Positions 26,450 through 33,657 of a DNA stretch of 64,000 nt are shown here, piece by piece. The DNA is from an uncultured Clostridia bacterium (lineage in GTDB: Bacteria; Bacillota; Clostridia; Christensenellales; Borkfalkiaceae). The stretch is taken from positions 1 through 64,000 of the forward strand of contig CALWCE010000008.1 of the NCBI GenBank assembly GCA_944376295.1, written 5' to 3'. The notes below the pieces were generated by a model. That model was not told where the DNA came from, ran no database searches, and saw nothing but the letters and a program-made list of their open reading frames with translations. Each line of letters starts with the position of its first letter. Within the stretch, counting starts at the first letter, position 1. The translations under genes were made by a program, and so were the position numbers.

Positions 26450-27874
26450 ATGGCAAAACAGATCACAGCCAAAAAACTTGCAAAGAACATGATCGTGTCC
26501 GTTGCGGCGCAGGCGGTCTCGCTTCTCGTATCCTTTGTAATGACCCTCATCGTTCCGCGCTATGTGAGCGAGTACACCTACTCCTATTGGCAGATGTATA
26601 TGCTCTACATTGCTTACGTCGGGGTGCTGCACTTCGGGCTTTTGGACGGCATTGTCCTGCGTTACGGCGCTTACGATTATAACGAGCTCGACCGTTCGCG
26701 CATCCGCTCGCAGTTCATGATGCTGCTCTTCATGCTCTCCTGCTTTGCGGTGCTCCTCGGTGTCACGTCGATCTTTGTGTTCGAGGGCGAACGGCGCTTT
26801 GTCTTCCTGCTCGTCGCCGTCGGTATCGTCACGAAAAATCTGGCAACTTACAACTCGTATATTTTCCAGATCACCAACCGCATCGAGCGCTATGCCGCTG
26901 TTACGATCGTGCAGCGCGGTTTCTTCGGGCTCATCTCGGTGGCGCTTCTTTTGGGGAAGGTAAATTACTTCGTCTGGTACTGCGTTGCCGATATTGCGGG
27001 CGATCTTCTCGGATTTGCGCTTGGGGTTCTTTTTAACCGCGCCCAGGTGTATTTCGGCAGAGGCATCCCGCGCAGAGAGTTTTTTGAGGAGACCAAAGCC
27101 AACCTTTCTGCCGGCATCTTGCTCATGCTTGCGAATTGGTCGTCCGTGCTCCTCATCGGCAGCGCGCGGATGATCACCGAATGGCGTTGGGGGGAGCTCG
27201 TCTTCGGGAAGGTCTCCTTTGCGTTCTCGCTCACTAATGTCTTTTTGACGTTTGTCACAGCGGTCAGCGTCGTCCTGTTCCCGTCTTTGAAGCGGCTCGA
27301 TCGGGAAAAACTTCCCGAAATGTACGGCAATATCCGAAAAGCTATCTCGCTTTTCATGTGTTTCGCGCTCGTGATGTTCTTCCCGGGCAGCTATATCGTG
27401 GAAAAATGGATCCCTGCCTATGCGGTCAGTTTGCAGTATCTTGCCATCCTCGTACCCATCGTCGTCTTTTCGTCCAAGGTGAACCTGCTCACCAACAATT
27501 ATCTCAAAGTTTACAGAAAGGAAAAGTCGATGCTCCTTGTTAACCTTGTTTCGGTCGCGTTGGGCGCAGGGCTCTTCCTTGCTTCCGCATATCTGTTTGA
27601 CGATCTCAATGTTTTGCTCTACTCGGTCGTCGTCGCCATCGTCTTCAATTCCGTGCTCTCGGAGATCGTCGTTATGAAGCTCATCGGAAAAAGGTTTTAC
27701 TTTTCTATCTTCCTGGAAGTCGCAATGGCGGCGGGCTTTATTGCGATCGCCGTTCTCCTGCCGCTTTGGTGGGGGATGCTCGCCTACTTTTTACTCTTTC
27801 TCGTTTACTGCGCGCTTCATTACAAGACGATCGCCGCGCTCTTCCGAAAGTTTATGGCGCGCCGCACGGCATAA
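26450..27874 (+). CDS. Polysaccharide flippase (Wzx/MATE-like)
   Basis: Integral membrane protein of 474 residues with about twelve hydrophobic spans and the oligosaccharide-flippase N-terminus (AKNMIVSVAAQAVSLLVSFV ... VPRYVSEYTYSYWQ). It would move lipid-linked sugar units to the outer face of the membrane. Its position just after the rhamnose operon suggests rhamnose-containing surface glycan export. The ATG lacks an obvious ribosome site. It ends at a good terminator. No polymerase gene is next to it. Confidence 0.85.
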   Translation: MAKQITAKKLAKNMIVSVAAQAVSLLVSFVMTLIVPRYVSEYTYSYWQMYMLYIAYVGVLHFGLLDGIVLRYGAYDYNELDRSRIRSQFMMLLFMLSCFAVLLGVTSIFVFEGERRFVFLLVAVGIVTKNLATYNSYIFQITNRIERYAAVTIVQRGFFGLISVALLLGKVNYFVWYCVADIAGDLLGFALGVLFNRAQVYFGRGIPRREFFEETKANLSAGILLMLANWSSVLLIGSARMITEWRWGELVFGKVSFAFSLTNVFLTFVTAVSVVLFPSLKRLDREKLPEMYGNIRKAISLFMCFALVMFFPGSYIVEKWIPAYAVSLQYLAILVPIVVFSSKVNLLTNNYLKVYRKEKSMLLVNLVSVALGAGLFLASAYLFDDLNVLLYSVVVAIVFNSVLSEIVVMKLIGKRFYFSIFLEVAMAAGFIAIAVLLPLWWGMLAYFLLFLVYCALHYKTIAALFRKFMARRTA

Positions 27875-27894
27875 GCTCCCAATTGTTTGTTTTT

Positions 27895-27917
27895 GCCCCT
27901 CAAACGGGGCTTTTTTT
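27895..27917 (+). terminator. Intrinsic terminator of the rhamnose-flippase operon
   Basis: GCCCC-TCAAAC-GGGGC hairpin followed by seven T. Confidence 0.92.
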
Positions 27918-27929
27918 GTGCCGATTTGA

Positions 27930-27983
27930 TTGACAGGACGAATGTTCTCGTGTATAATGAACAAGTTGTTGAAAAATCAACAA
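27930..27983 (+). promoter_or_regulatory. marR promoter and palindromic operator
   Basis: TTGACA (27930-27935), 17 bases and TATAAT (27953-27958) form a consensus promoter. Just downstream, TTGTTGA-AAAA-TCAACAA (27966-27983) is a perfect seven-base inverted repeat covering the start of the transcript. This is a typical MarR autorepression site. Confidence 0.85.
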
Positions 27984-27994
27984 TGGAGAGAGTC

Positions 27995-28459
27995 ATGCAG
28001 CAAGATGTCTTCGAGCAATTTTCCCTGCTCATCCTCAAAATGAGTAAGATCGTGCAGAAGATCAAGGCGCTTGAAATGGTGCCGTTCGATCTCAAAGCCG
28101 TGCATGTCATGATCTTATATCTGCTTCGCATGCACCGCGAAGGGCTCTCCGTCAGCGAGCTCTGCCGTCAGACGATGGACGATAAGGCGGCTGTCTCCCG
28201 TGCGGTCGCCGTGCTTCGGGAGCGGGGCTATGTCGAGCCGGAGGATACCCGCCTTTCCCCCGTGCGGCTCACGAAAGAGGGGGAAGAGCTCGCCGCTTAC
28301 ATCTCGGGGCGCGCCGCCTGCGCCGTGAGCGAAGGAGGCGTGGGCTTGAGCGATGAAGAACGCGCCCGCTTCTTTCTGGTGATGGAGACCATCTGCAACA
28401 ATCTCGAAAAATATCAGAAGAAGCTGCAGAAAGAGAGCAGCATTCGGGAGGAACTATGA
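27995..28459 (+). CDS. MarR-family transcriptional regulator
   Basis: Winged-HTH protein of 154 residues. The recognition region is SVSELCRQTMDDKAAVSRAVAVL and the wing is YVEPEDTRLSPVRLT, flanked by helical dimerisation ends. The ATG at 27995 follows GGAGAG; in-frame codons further upstream lie in the promoter and operator. The four-base overlap with the DegV gene suggests a two-gene autoregulated operon. The ligand is unknown. Confidence 0.87.
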   Translation: MQQDVFEQFSLLILKMSKIVQKIKALEMVPFDLKAVHVMILYLLRMHREGLSVSELCRQTMDDKAAVSRAVAVLRERGYVEPEDTRLSPVRLTKEGEELAAYISGRAACAVSEGGVGLSDEERARFFLVMETICNNLEKYQKKLQKESSIREEL

Positions 28460-29304
28460 TCAGATTATTGGTAGACTCCGCCTGCGACCTCGAAGCCGAG
28501 GAAGCCAAGGCGCGCGGCATTGCTCTTTTGCCGCTCTATATCCGTTTCGGCGACGAAGAGTTTCAGGACGGCGTCACGCTTTCCCACCGCGCATTTTTCG
28601 AAAAACTCATCGAAACGGACGAAATCCCCAAGACGAGCCAGATCAGCGAATACCGCTTTACGGAGGCGTTCGAAGACCTCACAAAGGACGGCAGCGAAGT
28701 GATTGCCGTCGTCCTTTCATCCAAGCTTTCGGGTACCTGCCAAAGCGCCGTAAAGGCCGCAAAGAAGTTCGAAGGCAAGGTCTTTGTTGTCGACAGCATG
28801 AACGCCTGCCTCGGGGAGCGTATCCTTGTCGAATATGCGGCGCGTCTTATCGAAGAGGGCAAGCTCTCCGCGCGGGAGATCGCAGCGGAACTTGAAAACA
28901 AAAAGGGGAAGATCAAACTTCTCGCGCTCCTCGATACTTTGAAATATCTTCGCAAAGGCGGTCGCATTTCCTCCGTCACGGCGATCGCGGGCGAAATGCT
29001 CTCCATCAAACCCGTCATCACGGTTTCGGACGGCGAGCCCAAGCTCATCGGCAAGGCGATGGGCTCCAAGAAGGGCAATAACCTTCTCAACCGTCTTGTG
29101 GAGGAGTGCGGCGGCATCGATTTTTCCATGCCCTATACGCTCGCCTATTCTGGGCTTTCCGAAGAGTATCTTTTAAAATACCTGCACGACAGCGAACATC
29201 TGTGGAAGGAACATACCGAACATATCCCGTACTATCTCATCGGGAGCACGATCGGCACGCACATCGGCCCGAACGCCATCGCTGTCGCCTTCTTCTCAAA
29301 ATAA
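28456..29304 (+). CDS. DegV family fatty-acid-binding protein
   Basis: DegV proteins bind a fatty acid and in Bacillota act as FakB subunits that present it to the kinase FakA. The 282-residue protein starts with LLVDSACDLEAEEAKARGI, has SQISEYRFTEAF and LSSKLSGTCQSA, the central LDTLKYLRKGGRIS segment, and the late GSTIGTHIGPNAIAVAFF. It is translationally coupled to marR, so expression is probably ligand-dependent. A second DegV gene lies at 38746; the two probably differ in fatty-acid preference. Confidence 0.9.
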   Translation: MIRLLVDSACDLEAEEAKARGIALLPLYIRFGDEEFQDGVTLSHRAFFEKLIETDEIPKTSQISEYRFTEAFEDLTKDGSEVIAVVLSSKLSGTCQSAVKAAKKFEGKVFVVDSMNACLGERILVEYAARLIEEGKLSAREIAAELENKKGKIKLLALLDTLKYLRKGGRISSVTAIAGEMLSIKPVITVSDGEPKLIGKAMGSKKGNNLLNRLVEECGGIDFSMPYTLAYSGLSEEYLLKYLHDSEHLWKEHTEHIPYYLIGSTIGTHIGPNAIAVAFFSK

Positions 29305-29337
29305 GGCGCGCATAAAAAAACGCCGAAGGGGTATATT

Positions 29338-29362
29338 AAGGGAGCGGATCATCCGCTCCCTT
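29338..29362. repeat. Perfect 12-base inverted repeat between degV and sigG
   Basis: AAGGGAGCGGAT, one base, then ATCCGCTCCCTT. The right side is followed by TGGAATATT rather than a T run, so it is a weak terminator at best and may be a protein-binding site 57 bases before sigG. Confidence 0.6.
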
Positions 29363-29418
29363 TGGAATATTTGCGCTGCTTTGCAGTGACTCCCGCGTGG
29401 ATACATAAGGAGGTGGGT

Positions 29419-30189
29419 ATGCTGCAAAAAGTCAATATCTGCGGGGTGGATACGGCGGGGCTCCCAAAACTTTCGGCGGAGGAAAACGACCGCCTGATGA
29501 GGGCGCTGAAAAACGGGGACGAGCGGGCGAGGGAACAGTTCATCGTCGGCAATATGCGGCTCGTCCTTTCCCTCGTCAAGCGCTTTTGGGCAAAGAACGC
29601 CAATGCCGACGACGTATTTCAGGCGGGCTGTGTGGGGCTCATCAAGGCGATCGATCACTTCGATCTCAAATTCAACGTCAAATTTTCGACGTATGCCGTT
29701 CCGATGATCTTGGGAGAGATCAAGCGGTACCTTCGTGACGGGAATTCCCTTCGCGTGTCGCGCTCCATCCGCGATACCGCATATCGCATCCTGAAAGCCA
29801 GAGAAAAGATCGAAGCAAAAGACGAGGAAGCGACTATTGCGCGGATCGCAGAGGAGCTTTCCCTGAAAGAGCGCGAAGTCGTCTATGCGCTGGACGCGAT
29901 CTCCGATCCCGTCTCGCTGTACGATCCGATCTATAACAAGTCGGGTGATGCCATCGAATTATTGGATCAGATCTGCGACGAAAAACAAAGCGATGAAGTG
30001 TGGACGGAACATGTTGCGCTTCGCGAGGCGCTTGACCGCCTGAATGAGAGGGAGCGCAAGATACTGATGTTAAGGTACTTTGAGGGGAAAACGCAGACGG
30101 AGATCTCACGGGAAGTGGGGATCTCTCAGGCGCAGGTATCGCGTCTTGAAAAGAATGCGATCGGATGTATCCGAAAGGAGATATCTTAA
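29419..30189 (+). CDS. sigG: Forespore sigma factor sigma-G
   Basis: RNA polymerase sigma factor for late forespore genes. The ATG at 29419 follows ATAAGGAGG. The short N-terminus KVNICGVDTAGLPKLS is diagnostic for SpoIIIG. Region 2 reads NMRLVLSLVKRF ... DDVFQAGCVGLIKAIDHFDL and then VKFSTYAVPMILGEIKRYLR; region 4 ends with the HTH GKTQTEISREVGISQAQVSRLEK. It has 256 residues. It shows that the organism carries sporulation machinery. spoIIGA and sigE, often upstream in relatives, are not here; the ylmC-like gene downstream fits the usual neighbourhood. Confidence 0.93.
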   Translation: MLQKVNICGVDTAGLPKLSAEENDRLMRALKNGDERAREQFIVGNMRLVLSLVKRFWAKNANADDVFQAGCVGLIKAIDHFDLKFNVKFSTYAVPMILGEIKRYLRDGNSLRVSRSIRDTAYRILKAREKIEAKDEEATIARIAEELSLKEREVVYALDAISDPVSLYDPIYNKSGDAIELLDQICDEKQSDEVWTEHVALREALDRLNERERKILMLRYFEGKTQTEISREVGISQAQVSRLEKNAIGCIRKEIS

Positions 30190-30232
30190 AATATCTGTCA
30201 AGTTCTGCCGAAAATAAGCATACACTGATAGC

Positions 30233-30565
30233 GTGGATACGAGCTTTCAGGAACTCAGACAAAAGCAGGTCGTCAATATTTGCGACGGGAAGCAGCTCGG
30301 TAAAGTCTCGGACGTCGTCTTTACCTATCCCGAAGGTCGAGTCAAGGGCATCGTCGCTCCGGGCGGAAGGGGGTTCCGCTGGGGGAAACAAGATGTGTAT
30401 ATCGACCTCAAATGCGTTACGAAAATAGGCGTTGACGTCGTTCTGGTCGAGCTGAAAAGCACGCCGCGCATCGAGCGGAAAAAGGGTATCTTGTCGCGGG
30501 GAGAGAGCTATCCGCCTCCCTCCAACTGCCCGCAGCCGCGCCGCGATTATTCCGATTATGAGTAA
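30233..30565 (+). CDS. YlmC/YmxH-type sporulation protein (PRC barrel)
   Basis: Protein of 110 residues with one PRC-barrel-like domain (LRQKQVVNICDGKQLGKVSDVVF, with VKGIVAPGG and the closing KIGVDVVLVEL) and a Pro-rich tail. The GTG at 30233 fits the family N-terminus, but no ribosome site precedes it, so the exact start is unsure. Related small proteins are found next to sporulation sigma-factor genes in Clostridia. The molecular role is unknown. Confidence 0.75.
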   Translation: MDTSFQELRQKQVVNICDGKQLGKVSDVVFTYPEGRVKGIVAPGGRGFRWGKQDVYIDLKCVTKIGVDVVLVELKSTPRIERKKGILSRGESYPPPSNCPQPRRDYSDYE

Positions 30566-30635
30566 TATCAAGCGATTTTTACCGTTTTGCATAGTACTAT
30601 GCCAGACATAATTTCTAAAGATCAGCAAAAATATT

Positions 30636-30667
30636 GCCCGCAGTAAGTCCTGCGGGCTGATTTTTTA
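30636..30667. terminator. Terminator between convergent ylmC-like and dnaD-like genes
   Basis: GCCCGCAG-TAAGTC-CTGCGGGC followed by TGATTTTTTATTT. It serves the rightward gene and may also end the leftward one, whose stop codon overlaps its right flank. Confidence 0.85.
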
Positions 30668-32383
30668 TTTATTTGCGGGGTAACAATCGCAGGCTCTTCC
30701 GTCGGGGAGAAATCCCGTGTCGGAACACTTCAGGCACGCGTAACGAGGTTGAAGGTCGCTCTCGGACAGGGAAAGACGGGACAGTGCGGCGGCTCTTTTC
30801 TGTCGCAACGCTTCAAGCTGTTCTTTGATCGTTCCGGCGCGATCGGGAGCAAATACTTCGGCTTTGGCAAGTTCGATCTCACCGCGTTTGACGGCGGCAT
30901 CCGTCTGAGCAAACTCACGATCGTTTTCGGCGAGCTTTCGGTTGCGTTCCGCCCGCTCCTGCGCTTTTTGGCGAAGCACTGCATAATAATGTTCCCGCTC
31001 TCCGCGCAGATCTGCCGCCATTTGAGCTTCGCTCTTGAATTCCCGTTTTGCCGCGGGCGACGTGCGTGTCTGTTCGGGAATGGATCGGACGTCCTTCACG
31101 CCTTCGCGTTTCCATTCCGAGAGCAGTTTGTTCATATACGGCAGGGGAGCGGACGCCCCCGTGCTCCTTTTGGCGGCTTCCATGATCACATCATCGGGAA
31201 GCTCCCAGCTCTTCCAGGCGGCGATCATATCGAGCGATGCGACCGTCTTTTTGAGCACTCCGCACACCGACTGCAGCGACTGAAGGAGTTTGAGCTGTCT
31301 TTCCCGCGCCGAAAGATAGTCTTCGGCGCTGTTTTCATCTACGAGCCCTTGCTCATACATCGAGGAGACGATCCCGTCCATCCCCTGAAAATCATATCCG
31401 AGTTTGAAGCAGAATGCGGCGATCTTCACAAGGCTTTCCGCCTCAAAGCCGCGCTCCAGCCATTTGTCTGCATATTCTTCGATATAGGCGCGCGGATTTT
31501 GCACTCTGACGCCCAACTTTTTGGCGACCTGAAAGACGAGATCCGCCTTCTGTGTGCGCTGTTCAAGGTATTCCTTTGCCGCAGGCTTTGTGGTGATCTC
31601 CTTCTCCAGCAATTCCGAAACGAGCGCATCCAATGTCGCCATAGAGCCTTTTTTGAGATAGGATGCGCACAGTTTCGCAACATCGCTTCCGAGACCTGCC
31701 TGCTTCCATCTGATAAGATAGGCAAGGTCGCTTTCCTGCACTTTTCTGTATATGCCGAGAAGGGAGTAGATCGCCGAAAGTTCTTCCGTACCTTCGTTGT
31801 AGTCGGAAAATTCGCGCTCCACCTGTTCAAACGTATATTTGTGTTCCTGGCACAATTTCTTTGCTTTGTTGAGGATGTGCTGGCTTGAGAGCTTTTCGCC
31901 GTCTTTTTTTGCACAGTATTCGGCAACGAGCAGGAACGCCTCCTGTTCCATCGGATAGTTTTCGAGAAATTCCAGGATGCGCTGATGCTCGTAGGGCTTA
32001 AAGTCCTTCCCCGTCTTTTGGAGCAGTTTTAAAAGCTCCCGGTTGAACCCCGAATATTTTTCCGCCCGAACCGTTTTCGGCCTTCCCGCAGAGTGGTTCA
32101 CGGGAAGGAACTCCACGAACAGAGGATCTTTGGAAAGGATATGAACAAGATCGCACTCCTCCCAATACCCGAAGATGTCCAGAAGACGGGAATACTCGAT
32201 CCTGAGAAGTTTCGACATTGCCCGCGCATCGAATTCATCCTTGCAGCTGCACAGATACAGGCCGTATAGATAGGCGCGGACCGCATCTCCGTCTGCCTGC
32301 GGAAGATACTTCGTGATGAACTGATTCTCGACGGAAGTGAACATATTTGCGGTGAATTCCTTGGAAAAGGCGGTGAATGACAT
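30665..32383 (-). CDS. DnaD/DnaB-type replication initiation protein with C-terminal zinc motif
   Basis: Protein of 572 residues. The N-terminal winged-helix part (FITKYLPQADGDAVRAYLYGL) is followed by two DnaD-like helical domains (one near LLKLLQKTGKDFKPYEHQRI, another near AYIEEYADKWLERGF), a long charged coiled coil, and a final Cys cluster (YACLKCSDTGFLPDGRACDC). The Cys cluster resembles the zinc element at the N-terminus of DnaI/DnaC helicase loaders (CxxC ... CxC). This suggests a primosome protein that bridges origin remodelling and helicase loading; the replicative helicase dnaB is at 43654. No loader ATPase is encoded next to it. The ATG follows CGGAG. Confidence 0.8.
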   Translation of the reverse strand: MSFTAFSKEFTANMFTSVENQFITKYLPQADGDAVRAYLYGLYLCSCKDEFDARAMSKLLRIEYSRLLDIFGYWEECDLVHILSKDPLFVEFLPVNHSAGRPKTVRAEKYSGFNRELLKLLQKTGKDFKPYEHQRILEFLENYPMEQEAFLLVAEYCAKKDGEKLSSQHILNKAKKLCQEHKYTFEQVEREFSDYNEGTEELSAIYSLLGIYRKVQESDLAYLIRWKQAGLGSDVAKLCASYLKKGSMATLDALVSELLEKEITTKPAAKEYLEQRTQKADLVFQVAKKLGVRVQNPRAYIEEYADKWLERGFEAESLVKIAAFCFKLGYDFQGMDGIVSSMYEQGLVDENSAEDYLSARERQLKLLQSLQSVCGVLKKTVASLDMIAAWKSWELPDDVIMEAAKRSTGASAPLPYMNKLLSEWKREGVKDVRSIPEQTRTSPAAKREFKSEAQMAADLRGEREHYYAVLRQKAQERAERNRKLAENDREFAQTDAAVKRGEIELAKAEVFAPDRAGTIKEQLEALRQKRAAALSRLSLSESDLQPRYACLKCSDTGFLPDGRACDCYPANK

Positions 32384-32412
32384 ACAAAATCTCCGAACTT
32401 TCGGTTATCCGC

Positions 32413-32470
32413 TTGCTTTTTGATGCCGACGGTTGTATAATAGTATATCATATCTTGTCTGCAAAAGCAA
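32413..32470. promoter_or_regulatory. Overlapping divergent promoters for sbcDC and the dnaD-like gene
   Basis: Rightward: TTGCTT (32413-32418), 17 bases, TATAAT (32436-32441). Leftward: TTGCTT read from 32470 to 32465, 17 bases, TATACT read from 32447 to 32442. The two -10 boxes touch, so RNA polymerase cannot occupy both at once. Confidence 0.75.
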
Positions 32471-32505
32471 GACGTTTTTGCAGGACACAAGGACGCATCC
32501 CAAGA

Positions 32506-33657
32506 GTGAATATTCTCCATACATCGGATTGGCATATCGGCAAGCGGCTCATGGACAGAGAGCGCCTGCCCGAACAGATCGAAGCGCTTCATGAGCTCAC
32601 CCGCATCTGCGAAGAGAAGGACGTTTCCGTCGTTCTCGTGGCGGGGGACGTCTTCGACACCTATCTTCCTTCTGCCGAGGCCGAGGAGACCTTTTTTCAT
32701 GCCGTCAAGGAACTTGCGGGAAAGACGCGCGCCGTCGTCGTCATCCCCGGCAATCATGACGACGGCGTTCGCCTTGCCGCCGCCGCGCCCATCGCCGAAG
32801 AGCACGGCGTGTATCTGTTCGGCAGCCTCGGCGGGCATTTCTCGCTCGGCGGGGACCGTCCCGTCAAAGCCGTTGCGTCCGGCGAAAATCATCTCATCCT
32901 GGAAGATCGGAAGGGAGAAAAGCTCTATATCAACGCGCTTCCTTATCCCAACGAAGCCCGTCTCAAAGAAGAAAAGACGGAGGAGAGCTATGCGCAGAAG
33001 ATCGCGCGTTGGATCTCTTGCGGGGAAGCGGCTTTCCCCGGCGGGATGCCGCATATCCTTCTTTCCCATCTCTTCGTCCTCGGCGGAAAGACGAGCGAGA
33101 GCGAACGCGATATCGATCTCGGCGGCGCACGCGCCGTATCGCTTTCTCTCTTCGAACGATTTGATTATGTCGCGCTCGGTCATCTTCATAAGCCGCAGAG
33201 GATGAAAAACATATGTTACAGCGGCTCGCTCCTTGCATATTCTTTTGATGAAGCGGGAACGCAGAAATCCGTTGCGATCCTCGAAACGCAAGGGGAGACC
33301 GTCCGTTCAAAGGAACTTGTTCCCATCCGTTCGGGCAAGCCGCTCGTGCGGCTCGAATGTACGGGCGCCGATCAGGCGGAATCGCTGCTTGCCCGCTATC
33401 CCGGGGCTTTCATCGAGCTTACCCTGCACTTGAAAACGCCGCTCACCTCGGAAGAGACGCGCAGGCTCAGGGCTGCAAACGAAGGGCTTGTTTCTCTGAT
33501 CGCCAGAGTGGAAGGCTCGAAAGCCGTCGCTTTTCAGAGCCGCTCCAAACTTTCCGCCGAAGAGTTGTTTACGCAGTATTATAAGTCGATCTATGATGCA
33601 GATCCCGAAGACGAACTCAAACGCGCTTTTTTAGAGCTGTTGGAGGAGGAAGCATGA
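32506..33657 (+). CDS. sbcD: Exonuclease SbcD (Mre11-type nuclease)
   Basis: Metal-dependent nuclease subunit that with SbcC trims DNA hairpins and protein-blocked ends. Metallophosphoesterase motifs appear in order: TSDWHIGK, AGDVFD, PGNHDD, LLSHLFVLGG and LGHLHKPQ. The GTG at 32506 gives the conserved N-terminus NILHTSDWHIG; earlier in-frame codons lie in the promoter. It has 383 residues. The stop overlaps sbcC by four bases. Confidence 0.94.
   Translation: MNILHTSDWHIGKRLMDRERLPEQIEALHELTRICEEKDVSVVLVAGDVFDTYLPSAEAEETFFHAVKELAGKTRAVVVIPGNHDDGVRLAAAAPIAEEHGVYLFGSLGGHFSLGGDRPVKAVASGENHLILEDRKGEKLYINALPYPNEARLKEEKTEESYAQKIARWISCGEAAFPGGMPHILLSHLFVLGGKTSESERDIDLGGARAVSLSLFERFDYVALGHLHKPQRMKNICYSGSLLAYSFDEAGTQKSVAILETQGETVRSKELVPIRSGKPLVRLECTGADQAESLLARYPGAFIELTLHLKTPLTSEETRRLRAANEGLVSLIARVEGSKAVAFQSRSKLSAEELFTQYYKSIYDADPEDELKRAFLELLEEEA

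Noticed and set aside
32377..32505. SbcD start at 32377
   Set aside because: Those codons lie in the promoter region; the family N-terminus begins at the GTG at 32506.
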